From positions 18,155,718-18,219,717 of the forward strand of contig CP099840.1 in NCBI GenBank assembly GCA_030062745.1: a stretch of 64,000 nt of DNA, written 5' to 3'. Both the position numbers and the translations under genes were made by a program. A model generated the notes under the pieces. It saw nothing but the letters and a program-made list of their open reading frames with translations. It was not told the DNA's origin and did not search any database. Each line of letters opens with the position of its first letter. The stretch's first letter is position 1. Origin of the DNA: Capitulum mitella. Taxonomy: Eukaryota > Arthropoda > Thecostraca > Pollicipedomorpha > Pollicipedidae. Below, piece by piece: positions 46,763-58,079 of this stretch.

Positions 46763-46982
46763 CGATCGGTAGGCACGGCCGGCCAGCTGGCCCGTGCCGA
46801 GCGGCGGCCCCGCACCGATCTGCAGGTACGGCCGGCCAGCTGGCCCGCGCCGGGCGGCGGCCCCGCGCCGAGCAGCTGGCCGGCGCCGAGCAACGGCCCC
46901 GCACCGATCGGCAGGCACGGCCGGCCAGCTGGCCCGCGCCGGGCAGCGGCTCCGCACCGATCGGCAGGCACGGCCGGTCAGC
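46763..46982. repeat. GC-rich 53-bp minisatellite
   Basis: CGATCGGCAGGCACGGCCGG variants begin at 46763, 46816, 46905 and 46958 (53-bp steps, with one longer step). Each unit contains the palindromic GGCCGGCCAGCTGGCC. Long frames on both strands (for example 46643-47065 minus) are translations of the repeat. Confidence 0.85.
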
Positions 46983-47439
46983 CGTCGACCATTGTGCGGG
47001 AAGGCGGCCGCCTCAACAGCCGACTCACCCTGGCGACCGCTACGGCACGACGAAGAGCGACGCAAGGAGACGCCGGGCCTGACCGCAGCAAAAAAATCAC
47101 CGCGTCACTGACCAACAGGCGCAACCGGCCCACCCTCGTCAACGGAAAGGTCGTAAAATACACCAAGCAACGGGGTAATAGCGACAGTCGGCGCGATATT
47201 TCAATCTTGTGGAGCCAACATGACTAGTTCCAGACGAAGAAAAATGCCAAACCCCGCTTCAGAACGTGGCAGCTCATCTGTATCTACTTGACACGAAACT
47301 AAGCTGTAATCCTTCCTCGAACAGCGGGTTACCGAGGACTACAAAAATCACCAGAAGGAATCCGGCTCCCTAGGACAAACGTGTGGAGATGGCGAAACAC
47401 AGGACACAAAATGCGTCGCAAACGGGATGAACCAGTATT

Positions 47440-47443
<4 letters not shown>

Positions 47444-47483
<40 letters not shown>

Positions 47484-47510
47484 ATATATATATATTATAT
47501 ATTATATAAC
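47444..47510. repeat. TA microsatellite
   Basis: (TA)n to 47481 with an interrupted continuation. Confidence 0.95.
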
Positions 47511-50500
47511 GAGGAAACCATTCGTTTCCTCGTCAGCAGAATAACTAAGTTCATTAGCGATCTTGAATATAAATCGGCCCCACTGGGTTACTCTTCGCCT
47601 GAGTCTTGGGCGAACACCTCAACTGCAACTATCCCTGCGCACACCACTGCTGCTATGTTAGTAATGACTGAGCTGAGGCAGGGTGATGACCGCCTGACGC
47701 GCCGCACCCTGAGCACGGTATTTTTATTTTGTATGAGCCCAGTGATACAGCGTGCGGCGCTGTCTCTCCGCCATGCGTTTAGGCTTTTTTTCAGATGACC
47801 GTCAGCTTCTTTTGGACGTTCTGGGTATGGCCCATGATCTGAATCTGACGAGGCAAAATGTTTATTGTTTCGAGTATCTTGATGTTAGGACCGGCTTTAG
47901 AAACTTATCTATCTTTCATCAGCTGCGGTGACAGGTTATGTTCATAAGTCCATGATTATAGGATACTGCTTGGTTATAGTGTTACCACTAATTTGCATAA
48001 AAGTGACATCTTCGTTTATTAAGGTGCGCGTGTGTGTGATTGTGTGTCTCGTGTAATATACTTGCAATGACGGTCGGACTTTGGCACGATTCCGGTGAGC
48101 TGCACCACGACGCAGGTACTGACTGAAACTAGGTTCTCTAGAGATGACAAAGAAACATTCCTTATAACTGTTTAAAAAACTTCAGACAATGAAATATCTT
48201 CTGAGCTATTTACACCAACGAAGCACCATGGACGTTGAGGCTGCAACCCGTAGGTAGCTCACGGCAACATTATAAGACGACGAAGTATTTTTCTCGTTGC
48301 ATAACTCAGAACTCATCAGAATTTGAGATTCTAATTGAAAGGCTACGCATCTCCTCATAGACCAAATTCCGAGAAATGGACACTGAGGTGATTTCCAGTG
48401 GCTTCTAGGACAAGGGTAGTGCAGTTCAGTTCAACTCCAATGATCAAATAAAGTGGAGCCGTCCACGGTGTCAGCCTGCCTTTAGTGTAGCCCACTCATC
48501 GGCTGTCAACGAGCCAACGGTCCCCTGCCAACCGGAACGAGCCCACCCCGACGGCGTTTAAAACAGACAACGTGCTCCGCTCAATGTCGTGGGTACCACG
48601 GTGTCACGAAAAACAAAATGTGGCCATATCTCATGAGGAACAGGCAGATCTTTACAACATTCTGGTTTCCCGCTCGCCAGATATCCTGTGGAATCGCGAT
48701 GTGAATGATTTGTGCCGACTAAGACCGTAGACGTAGGTCGCGCCCTACTATGTTTAGTTTTATACAACATCCGGTATAGACCCATTTTTTTAAGGAAGCG
48801 AAATTGCTAATGAATTCAGACATGCGTGAAAGGATTTCTTTTTGTTCTTCAGCCCATTCCTAAACACCCAGTAGTGAGCTGCAGGTACATACACATTTCT
48901 CAATGGCCCGGCTTCGCTCCATGGTGACAACGCGCCAAGCCGGCATTGACACCGACAACCATCCCCCATCATATTAGCGACGCTACTACGCTACATTCGA
49001 GAGCACTTTATAGTGTCACGTCTCGGCATTTGAAAGCGTATTGTAAAATCATGGCCAAATGCCACACAGTTAAGGCAGGAACCATAGCCTGATTTGCACT
49101 GATCTAATCATTTTGTTGATATCATCGACGCAATTTTCTCCCATTCTCAGACGTATGCTGTGATAAAACAATAAAATATCAAGCGCCACATGACCAGCAC
49201 TAAAATCAGCTTAGAAGTGAACCGAATTTAGATAACAATGAAAAACTACATCTCCAACCTTACCGCCTTAAGGTGTGTGTTTCCCGGGAAGAACTGGCTG
49301 TCTCCGGTGCCGTAGGTCTGGCCAAATATGAGAACAAAGCATCACTTTCTTCCCGCCGCTCCGTACTGCAGAATAGTTGTGAACTAGGTTTAAAATGGAA
49401 ATTTCCCTATCAATTAAACAATCCACTTTAGTGCGCAGCTTTTTAACATTCTGATGTGTTGAAATCTTCAATTAATCGACAAAGCCGAGCGTTAAGTTAT
49501 AAATTGTAAATATGCTGACTTTCACGTGGTTCCAAAATACAGACATAACCCGCGATTTTGTACAAAAGCAAGATTTTTAGAGACTAAACAAATAAAAAAT
49601 GTAAAAACTTGGAGATAATCAGCAAGTTACAATTCTATTCAAGCCACATGTACACAAATTTTGTGATCTTCAAGTCGTTCGTTTAAAGCAGTTGTACATC
49701 ACGCAGCGCATACATGACTGTGGCACTGCCTATCGTGCTTTTTTACATATTTTTTTTTGTCTCAACAAAACATCGATTGCCGCAATCTTAAACGTCCCAG
49801 CCTCTCGCATCGTGGCCAGATTTCATTGTCGAGCTCGGAAGCAAATATGTTGGTTTTTAAGTACGAGTGCTTATTCAACCATGCACGTATTTAACTCATC
49901 CACTCCAGGATCCTAAGAACATGGCGTGCCAACAATGAAGTCTCATTGGCATTTCAGCCCCATCGGTCTGCATGCGCACTTGGGCTGCTGCCAAATACAC
50001 GGTATTAGGTTCCAGTATTTGATATGCCCTTCATGGCTGTCATTGCCTTCGGCAATTCATGAAGCACATTGGTTTACAAATGCATCGGTCCTGGAAAGAG
50101 CGAAGCATCAGACCCAGGGCGTCCTGCATCGACGTGCAGGAGCAGATAATGTTGATCCGTCCGACCCGATCCGACCTGTTCCGGCGGTCACGCTTTTAAC
50201 CCTGACCAGAACAGGGCGGCTGGAATGATGCAACGCCCTTCATGATACATTTTTTTAAAGCAGACTCCATGAAAGTTTTAATATCAAACTTGTTGCAAAC
50301 TTGGCGCTCTTCAACATGGAGCAAACTGGCAGGGTTCTTGCTTTTGTAGTGGGCGAGGTAAGCAAGATGCAGCAACCTTTTCCTCTCGTTATTTGTTTCG
50401 AAACCGAAAAAGAAGTACTTAAGGAAAATACCGAAGAAATTTCCTTGAGGATTCTGTGCCGCACTTTCTTCCACTTATACTGTTTCTATGGCAAAAATAC

Positions 50501-50590
50501 TTGTCAAAAGCATGGTCTTTCAGGGGGGAAACAATGTCTACATTGCATATCCTCGAAAGTTCGTCCCTGCGTGGTTGCACCGCTGTACTA
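47511..50590. other. Intergenic segment without a supported gene
   Basis: AT-rich DNA; short frames on both strands carry no recognised domain and no tandem structure was noticed. Confidence 0.4.
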
Positions 50591-50597
50591 CCGTTGA

Positions 50598-50864
50598 CAG
50601 GGACGTAGCCAAGGGGGGTGGCATGGGAGCCACGGTCCCCTTGAGCCAAGGGATCTGCACTAGATATACAACGATTTCGCAGGAATACGGAATAGTGATG
50701 ATATACATGTTACAAAAGCAAACATTGTATGTATTCCCGTGGGTTAAATATGAGGCCAATTACATGAAATTGCTTTTGCCTATAACCTTCGTCATATGGC
50801 AGTAGCATATGACAACATTTGGCATTTGCATCCCCCCGCGAGGAAAATCCTGGCTGCGTGTCTC
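50598..50864 (+). mobile_element. 267-bp hAT-like miniature element with perfect 8-bp target duplication
   Basis: Starts CAGGGACGTAGCCAAGG, ends CCTGGCTGCGTGTCTC (inverted and imperfect), and is flanked by ACCGTTGA on both sides (50590-50597 and 50865-50872). An 8-bp duplication with CAG...CTG-like ends fits hAT elements (established). Non-coding. A close relative lies at 61159-61430. Confidence 0.85.
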
Positions 50865-50889
50865 ACCGTTGAAGCATGATGCTCCCAGG

Positions 50890-50915
50890 TGACATTAGAC
50901 CAGGGTCTAATGTCA
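50890..50915. repeat. 26-bp perfect hairpin
   Basis: Arms TGACATTAGACC and GGTCTAATGTCA around a 2-base loop, 25 bases past the miniature element. Confidence 0.85.
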
Positions 50916-50973
50916 TGTCCGGTGCATTAGTTTTGTCAACCGGAAACAAGAGCTGGCCAGGGGACAGCGGACG

Positions 50974-51035
50974 CCAACGCCAGGCGAGTTTGTGTACGTT
51001 ACGGCATGCAGGTACGCAAACTCGCCTGGCGTTGG
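50974..51035. repeat. Hairpin with 23-bp arms and a 16-base loop
   Basis: The left arm begins CCAACGCCAGGCGAGTTTG (50974-50996) and pairs with 51013-51035 with a single mismatch. It could be a small-RNA-type hairpin or the core of a tiny fold-back element; nothing here shows transcription. Confidence 0.8.
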
Positions 51036-51291
51036 GCCAATGCGTTCCAGCGCGCATGACTGGCTACGATTAACTCCAGGACTGTTCACGACAAAAGACA
51101 AAAAGGAAAAGGAAACAGACAAGTAGTTTTAGTGGCGTTCACATAACGATTTCCTGCAGGTTGGGATGTTTATATTTGTTGAGTCAGTTTAAGTGTGCTA
51201 ACTTTCTTTCGAACACTAAATTTCCAAGATCAGACTTCGATGCACAACTTCGAATGATTTACAGCACCGGTTTTGACGCAATAGTGACGCT

Positions 51292-51409
51292 AACCTAACC
51301 TGACCTAACCTAACCTAACCTCACCAACCTAACCTAACATAACCTAACCTAACCTAACCTAACCTAACTCAACCTAACCTTACCAACCTAACCCAACCTA
51401 CCCTAACTG
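51292..51409 (-). repeat. Interstitial telomere-like (TTAGG)n block
   Basis: About 118 bp of CCTAA repeats on the plus strand (TTAGG on the minus), with scattered variants. TTAGG is the ancestral arthropod telomere motif (established). Degeneracy and ordinary DNA on both sides mean this is interstitial, not a chromosome end. Confidence 0.85.
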
Positions 51410-51610
51410 TTGGGCAGAGCCAAGACCGATCGCACCCTTTATCGGCCTGCGGCCTCTAGTAACTTGTACCGCGCCTTCAGCCGCGGTATAAGATAACCTT
51501 ATGCCCCATAAACGCCCCCCCCCCCCTAGTTAATGGAAGGTGGCCGAATACCCCAGTCTATCCATCCCGCTGGGTTAGTGTGGAAAGCTAGTCTGCAATT
51601 CCGATAGTTT

Positions 51611-52127
51611 CACGGCCACCGTCAGGCAACCGATAGCACCGGTAGCAATTACCGGTCCTGTATAGAAAAGCCCCCTGAAGCTCTCTGTTCTGATGTAGAA
51701 AAAGAGCCCCACCCAAACCCCCTTGTTCCCAGCGTTTATCCCCTATTATACATAGCATTATCGTCGAACACAGCATTCACATATAGCACGGCCACCGGCC
51801 GGCCACCGATAACACTGGTAGCAATCACCGGTCCGGAAAAGCCCCTGTTCCGATAAAGAAAATTAGCCCCACCCAAACCCCCCGTTCCCAAGGTTTATCC
51901 CGTATTGGACATACGGGATATCGCCGAACACAGCAATCGCGTTTAGCACGGCCACCGCCTGGCCACCGATAACACTGTTAGCAGTTACCGGTCCGATATG
52001 AAAGAACTCCCTAAAGCCCCTGTTCCGACGAAGAAAATTAGCCCCACCCAGAAACCCCTGTTCCCAACATTTTTCCCGTATTGGACATACCATTATCGCG
52101 GAAAACAGCATTCGCATAGCAAACAAC
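51611..52127 (+). repeat. Satellite, three units of ~160-180 bp
   Basis: CACGGCCACC begins units at 51611, 51787 and 51947. Each unit contains ACCGGTCC, TTAGCCCCACCCA or a close variant, GTTCCCA, TTTATCCC or TTTTCCC, and a CATT(C/A) tail. It sits about 200 bp from the telomere-like block. Confidence 0.85.
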
Positions 52128-53652
52128 ATTCACTTTGCCAAATGAAACACACCACCTCTGTATCTAATTATCGACAGTGACACTACAGATGAGCTGATTA
52201 ATATCTGCTGACGTCACAGGCAATCGTCCAATAATAATCGGTGGTACGCGGATTCTTCGTCTTATAGAAGTAACATTTGTCGCGAGAGCGGTGCTGTTAA
52301 GTAAAATAGCCCTCGATTGTTTCCGTGCACCTCCATAGCGTGGTTCCTACGTCCCTGGGAATGAGAAGTTGGAGGTCTACACATAGAATACCAAGTTTTC
52401 ATGGCATTTCTAAACAGTGGAAGATTCACGTAACAAGATGTGTTGTGAATATGGGGAGCTTCACATGTGTGACACAAATGTGCTCATGGCTGGACATATT
52501 GGGGAGGGCAGGGGTGTTGGTTTGTATTCCTTAAACAGGGCCGTGGCCCACCCAATGTTGATTTTGGCCCTTCCAGTGTTAGTTTGGGCCCTTAGTATTT
52601 TCTGACAGACTTAAAGAGGAATAAGCAATAATAATGAAAAGAATGGCAGCAGTAGATTACAGATTGGTAGAAAGTGAAGATTTAAGTCTAAAGTGATGTA
52701 TCTTTGTCTTTCTGTCTTCTGTCCATATGCATATGTTGGTTTATATGAGACAAATGAAATTATTTCATAAATATTCTGTTGCCCAAAATATCATGGACCA
52801 ACTCCATTGAGAAACCCACATTCAGGTGAGGTTAGGTTGCCAGGTCCTCAGCTCACCCCCCTTGAATTATTTAAAGAAATCAACATCCTTGGGGGCAGGC
52901 CCAGACCTTCATGCATCAGACATTTACATATTGGCCTATGGCAGTTACTGGAAAGAAACAGTCTAAAATGCCCTTGTTTCCAATTTTTGTCAGAAGTAAA
53001 ATCATGAACATGCAACATTTGTCTCTGCTTTTTGTGGATACCACATTTGTTGACCCATTAAAATTAGCCTCATGTCAGAAGGCTTAAGTTTTTTAGCCTC
53101 AGTGTGGTAAAAGTATGCAAATTTAAGACAGCATATTCCAACTAAATTATCTATATATAATCTTCTATATCTGTATAATCTATTTTTGACATAATTGCAT
53201 ATGTTGCATATCTAACAGCTATATGAATGTCTTTTGCACTTGCCTTTGGGCAGTCAAAATGGTATGTTGCATTATCTGCAGTGCCCCTTCAAGCTTATGG
53301 TATGATTATTCCAGTGCTGAAACTTCATACAATTGCTCCCAAATTTCCTTCCTTACCTTTCACAAAACCCAGCTTGATGACTTCTGGCATGACTTTGAAC
53401 ATAGAGTGATACAGTGAGCAATTAGCAAGGTATCTTAAGTTCTGAAATGTCCAAAACTGTCACTATCTCCACACTGGTAGTTCTCAGAAATCCAAGGTAG
53501 ATAGGCATTTGTATCACCTAGTTGCCATTCTACTTCTGTTGCTTATGTCTGTCTGCCATGGATGTGGGATTGGGGTAGGGATCATTGGCTTTAGCAACCC
53601 CAGATTTTTAAATTTGTCCCTAGGCCTATGGTATTACATGTCAAGAATAGCC
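52128..53652. other. Intergenic segment with one copy of repeat R
   Basis: Repeat R (see 36040) is present inverted at about 52793-52890 (TTGAGAAACCCACATT, then GAGGTTAGGTTGCC). The rest is AT-rich and unassigned. Confidence 0.5.
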
Positions 53653-53656
53653 TTAA

Positions 53657-54850
53657 CCCTTTTCCAGGCAGGGGGGCTGAATCTGCCCCCTCAGGTTTTT
53701 TGCTTGCCAATTCCAGGGTTTTTAACGCAGCTTCACGCAACTTGGTCACTTTTCCTAGCTATTCTTTCTACGTGCCATGACTAAGTTTCAGAATTCTATT
53801 TTGCTCAGGTGTGGAGCCAGGCAACGTTTTTGTGAGGCACCTCAGGCCATTTTTGGCCATGTTGAGGGTAAAAGAAAAATGCCTGCCAAAAACAGAGTTT
53901 TAAGATAAAACTTAAAACTTCGTATGGATGTATAGCTAAATAGTTGGGCAATGTGCAGATGTAATTTTGTTTATTTGAGGTCACTTTACAAGGTCAGGTC
54001 AAGGTCAAAACTCAAAATTTGTTTTTTAGCAATAATTTCGGCGCCGTTTTTTTCAAATGCCAACCCCGGAATCTATATGACATAGAACAGTCCCCTCTAC
54101 TTGTGTACCAAGTTTCAGGTTGATATCAGGTCGGGTCACGGAGCTATGACCTAAAATGTCAGTGCACATACCCTATATTGCAATAGCCATAAAATGAAAT
54201 TTTTGAAATAGAGTGAATTCAAATTATTGAAAACGTTAACAGATAACATTGAATGCACACGACGTCATTCCAAGTGACCCCAGGGTCACTGGAGGTCATT
54301 TAAGGTCAAAGGTCATAAGTTAATCTGAAGAACGTGTGACCATGACAGTTTCCCCTTTTTCATGTCTCTGGCACCGCCTATGCTAACATTATGCAAACAT
54401 TGTAATGCGATTTGTACTTCTTTAGCGTGACATGACTAGCAGAAGCCAAAAAAGTGTTTTTGTCTCTTTTGTTCATTCATTTGTTAGAAAACTAATCCTC
54501 CTATTTTTGAAACCCTGTGAACGCCCATGAATTTTCTCCAAATTTCAGATTTGTGTACCCATGGTAAAAGCCCTATCCATTATCTCTCGATTCATGCCAG
54601 TTTCATTGAAATCGGTCCATAAACAACGGAGTTATAAGAAGTCCAAAAGTACCTCCCATTTTGACATTTTTGCCACACATTTCAAAATTTTGAACGTTTC
54701 TTTGTATAAAAATGTAGTTCACGTCACAGCAAATCGATTGCCGTTTATTGCGATGAAATCGGACGAGTAGATCTCTAGATTTCAGGGGGGGGGGCCGAAT
54801 CCGGCCCCCTGCCGGGAATCGACCATACCGTCTGCCTTTCGGGAATGGGG
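53657..54850 (-). mobile_element. Non-autonomous TTAA element, family 1, copy 3
   Basis: A 1194-bp copy between TTAA 53653-53656 and TTAA 54851-54854, same orientation as copy 2. Ends are slightly decayed (left CCCTTTTCCAGG, right CGGGAATGGGG). The G-run/core/C-run palindromes remain. The frame 54561-54770 resembles 605-829 only because both translate this repeat. Confidence 0.85.
54303..54315 (+). promoter_or_regulatory. DR1 hexamer pair in TTAA family 1 copy 3
   Basis: AGGTCAAAGGTCA is unchanged despite point changes around it. Confidence 0.4.
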
Positions 54851-55314
54851 TTAAGGCCTGTCTCACCCCCCCCTTCTTTTTTACGTCCTGAGCTTCTTGC
54901 AGCTAGCTAGTTCTGAAATCGCGGTGTGCGTCTAAGGGTCGTAACTCTCCCACATACTCCCGCGGCAGTAACTGCGTTTTATGTATAGATGTTGAATGTG
55001 TTCTGTTTTAAGACAGGATGGTTGCATAAACTTGCTTATTTGGTTTTTGGGTAAGTATGGATAAAAACGAAAGTCATTTGTTTTACGCTAGAAGCGTAAG
55101 CAGTGTCTGCTAACGTTGGTTATGTTGGCAGATCTGTTGCTGCATGACGAACATCCTCGCTTGAACACGGCACTGTTCTTGAAAGCCAAAACACTTGGTG
55201 TCCGGAGACCAGTGGGTTTATTTCCCAGCACGGCACGCCGCCCGCGTGGTCGCGGGTGGGGTCGGGTCACCGAAGGCCTCTGTCGAGGCGGGCCGCTGCC
55301 GATAGACGGACCGT

Positions 55315-57021
55315 ATGGGGCCGTCTGGCGCGAGCAGGCCGGCGCCTGGTTCGGACGGCCGAAGATGGCAGAAGACGACACAGACAGGGGCGGCGCGGCG
55401 TCAGACATCGGCCGCAGACTCGCAAAGACAAAACAGGACAACACGTGCCCATTCTGTCGGGAGGGGTGATGGGCGAAAGCTGCGCCGTTCGGCCAGGATT
55501 GCTCGGCGGGAGAAGAGCTTGTCTCGTAGATGCTGTGTGGAGACGCTTCGAAGGTCACGAGGTCACAAGCATGCGGAGTCACAAGGTCGGCCACAGAATG
55601 TAACAGCCTGTGCAGCGACTATAGCGACACATGGCACTACTGATTCAGGCGGCAAAAATCCACGTCTACGAACCTCCCACGGGAAGAAAGGTGAGCGCAG
55701 GAGACGCACAATGGCGCGGAAGGCGTCGGGACGAGCTCCAACGTCCGCCGCGACTCCAGAACCATCCTGTTGGTCGTCCCGGCTCCGCTCTTTCTCAAAG
55801 ATGGGTGTCCTCCGCCTGGACGACTGTCTGGCTTGTTCCGGATGTGGTAACGCAGGGCGCGGCCCTAAGAAACGGGAGGCTGTCGCTCCTGTTCACCCAC
55901 AGCGCACGCGGGCCTGCAAGTTGGACAAGAGTACGAGTCTTGCAGCTCGGGGAAGAGGTAGTGGGCGTCGATGCCACGGAAAAGCGCCAGGCAAACAGTT
56001 TCTGATGGACGGATACGTCAGAGGTAAAAGATCCAAAGAGCGTGATTTTGACGGGAGCAGATGCCAGTGCGCGTTGAGGGAAAAACTTACCCTCGGAGTG
56101 GCAAAACAGACCCAGAAAATGTGTTGCAGAGCCGTGGGTAAGCATTTTCAAAAAGGGCCCCTGGAGAAAGCCTTCAAAAAAGGAAGTAGTAGGCCCCGGG
56201 AAACGGCAGGTGACGATCGTTCGTGTGAGTCCCAGAAGTCGGCCAGCATCTATGAGAAAAGATGCCCGAAGAAAACCAAACAGAATGGTTTACTATGCAA
56301 GGACGGGATCTCTGTGAAAAAGACTGTCGACCGCATGTGGTCGACCGAGATCGGCGCCGACAGTCTGCTGCGCCGCTGGCACCGTCCCATCTCGCCGGAG
56401 CTGACCGATGCGGCCGCGCGGCGGCTGGCGGCACGCCGGCCGCGCTACGACATGTGCTCTCTGTGTGGTCAGGAGGAGACTCACTTCGCGGCACTGAAGC
56501 GGCACGTGCGGCTGCGGCACGGCCTACTGGCGTGCGCCACCTGCCACGTCTGCTTCACGTCGCGCGGCCGTTTGCTGCGCCACCTGCGGCTATCAAACGA
56601 GCCTCTAGGGGGCGCCGCCACGCCGCCCTCCGACACAGACGATTCGGTGTCGGAGAGCGACGACGGTGGCCACGCATGGCTAACGGCGTTGATGGTCCCT
56701 TGGGCCGTGTGCTGCGCGGCCATTGCGCTGTTGTTCCGCATGCATGCTGCGCCGACAGCGCCACGATCGTGCCCGTGCAGCCTGTACCGCCGCCGGTCAG
56801 GGTCTCCCATCTGGCGTCCGCCTCGTGGGCAGAATCCCCAGGAAGGATCCCGGCGAATGAGGCCTGCTTGGCGCAGCATCGGATCGTCGTATCAGGGGAT
56901 ACCCGGCTGCGTGGACGGCCGAACGCTCTGTGGCACGAGCTGTGTGGACGGATGTGGTAATGGTCCCACGTCGGATTACAGCTCGTTTTTGGTAAGGCAG
57001 AGCCTGGAGATGCTTTTGTAA
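55315..57021 (+). CDS. C2H2 zinc-finger protein candidate
   Basis: A 568-codon open frame from ATG 55315 to TAA 57019, unusually long for this window. The C-terminal third is the best supported: a C2H2 finger with Cys381, Cys384, His397 and His402 (C-x2-C-x12-H-x4-H), then CATCHVCFTSRGRLLRH, a second finger lacking the last ligand. It is followed by an acidic stretch (DTDDSVSESDDG) and a hydrophobic segment (ALMVPWAVCCAAIALLF). The N-terminal half is very basic and low in recognisable structure, so part may be non-coding or spliced. A GC-rich second frame (56262-56960) overlaps it. A nucleic-acid-binding role is inferred from the finger. No introns or poly(A) signal were assigned. Confidence 0.5.
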   Translation: MGPSGASRPAPGSDGRRWQKTTQTGAARRQTSAADSQRQNRTTRAHSVGRGDGRKLRRSARIARREKSLSRRCCVETLRRSRGHKHAESQGRPQNVTACAATIATHGTTDSGGKNPRLRTSHGKKGERRRRTMARKASGRAPTSAATPEPSCWSSRLRSFSKMGVLRLDDCLACSGCGNAGRGPKKREAVAPVHPQRTRACKLDKSTSLAARGRGSGRRCHGKAPGKQFLMDGYVRGKRSKERDFDGSRCQCALREKLTLGVAKQTQKMCCRAVGKHFQKGPLEKAFKKGSSRPRETAGDDRSCESQKSASIYEKRCPKKTKQNGLLCKDGISVKKTVDRMWSTEIGADSLLRRWHRPISPELTDAAARRLAARRPRYDMCSLCGQEETHFAALKRHVRLRHGLLACATCHVCFTSRGRLLRHLRLSNEPLGGAATPPSDTDDSVSESDDGGHAWLTALMVPWAVCCAAIALLFRMHAAPTAPRSCPCSLYRRRSGSPIWRPPRGQNPQEGSRRMRPAWRSIGSSYQGIPGCVDGRTLCGTSCVDGCGNGPTSDYSSFLVRQSLEMLL

Positions 57022-57711
57022 GACGTCGTCATGGGAACACAGCACCGTAACGACTGAACAGCCGTAGACCTTAGCGCGCACAGAACTTCTTTTCTGCAAA
57101 CAAGAACTGGCTTTAGACCATTAGCCCCGTGTCAAATTCCGTGAGTAACATGCGTCCAGTTTGACATGCTTTTTGTTCTCGTCACTGCGTTGGATGGATG
57201 TGTGCGTTATAAGTGAGATGTTTATTGATGTTTTGTCTTTTCCAATCTGCGGTCGGTGGATGTTTGAGACCAAGACACTGCGACCAGTAACACATTTTTA
57301 AAGGTTTTCAGAAATCATACATATGATTATATGATCGACATAGCCATACGAAATGTCAACGAAAACGTCATGAACGGCAAAGAAGATACAAACAAGAGAC
57401 ACCAGATCCTCGCGTTTTCTCTTTAAATCTTTTCTATCACGAGATAAGTTTTCTATTTTTTTATTTTTGCTTTGACATTTAGGACATTAACTGAACTTTC
57501 CATACTACAGATTCCTTCACATTTGCATGTCATAAACCGTTATTCGTTATTACTGATTGTGTTATATTCATCATATTATTCGCTGTGCATTATTCAGTCT
57601 CTTGAGCAAATAAGTAGCCTTGATACTTTACGTGTAACCTCGCGCGAAGGGTGTTATTTAACTAAGTCAAAACTGATTTTTTAAAAAAGTTCCTTTATGA
57701 ATCCTTGCTGA
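57022..57711. other. AT-rich flank, no gene seen
   Basis: Short frames only; no repeat relatives found in the window. Confidence 0.4.
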
Positions 57712-57731
57712 TATATATATATATATATATC
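57712..57731. repeat. Short TA microsatellite
   Basis: Twenty bases of TA, upstream of another copy of repeat R. Confidence 0.9.
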
Positions 57732-57871
57732 TTCCACTCGAAAAACCAAATTTTTCCGGGTGTAAAGAAGGCTGTCTGTTTCTATAATGAACAAGTGTTG
57801 TTATGGATATGGAAAATCCGGCTGCCGTCCTGTCCCGCAGTATTTAAGTGGTGATGGTAGCTTGACATCGA

Positions 57872-57950
57872 CAATGAAACAAGAAAGAAAAAAACGAGAA
57901 AAGAAGAACAGAAGAAAGAAGAACAAGAAAAGAAACATCGACAAAAAACA
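57872..57950 (+). repeat. A/G-only purine tract
   Basis: About 75 bases that are almost entirely A and G (AAGAAAAAAACGAGAAAAG and similar), giving a lysine/arginine-rich frame that is not a gene. Confidence 0.8.
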
Positions 57951-57959
57951 AGTTTCCGT

Positions 57960-58075
57960 TGGTCAAAATAAAGTGGGCTAAATCTGTTGAGAAACCCACA
58001 TTTGGGGGAGGTTAGATTGTCGGGCCCTCGGCTCGGGCCCCCAATCATTTACAGCAATCGACACCCCTCTGTGTA
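57960..58075 (-). repeat. Dispersed repeat R, copy 4 (inverted)
   Basis: Reverse complement of the 36040/37155 landmarks: GTTGAGAAACCCACATTTG, then GGTTAGATTGTCGGGCCC, then CAATCATTTACAG. Confidence 0.75.
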
Positions 58076-58079
58076 ACAG

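Noticed and set aside
46643..47065. 140-codon minus frame rich in A, R, G
   Set aside because: It is mostly the translation of the 53-bp minisatellite.
51292..51409. Chromosome end
   Set aside because: The telomere-like block is short, degenerate and flanked by ordinary DNA on both sides.
56262..56960. 232-codon plus frame overlapping the zinc-finger ORF
   Set aside because: Alternate frame of the same GC-rich segment; it lacks the finger cysteine/histidine spacing.
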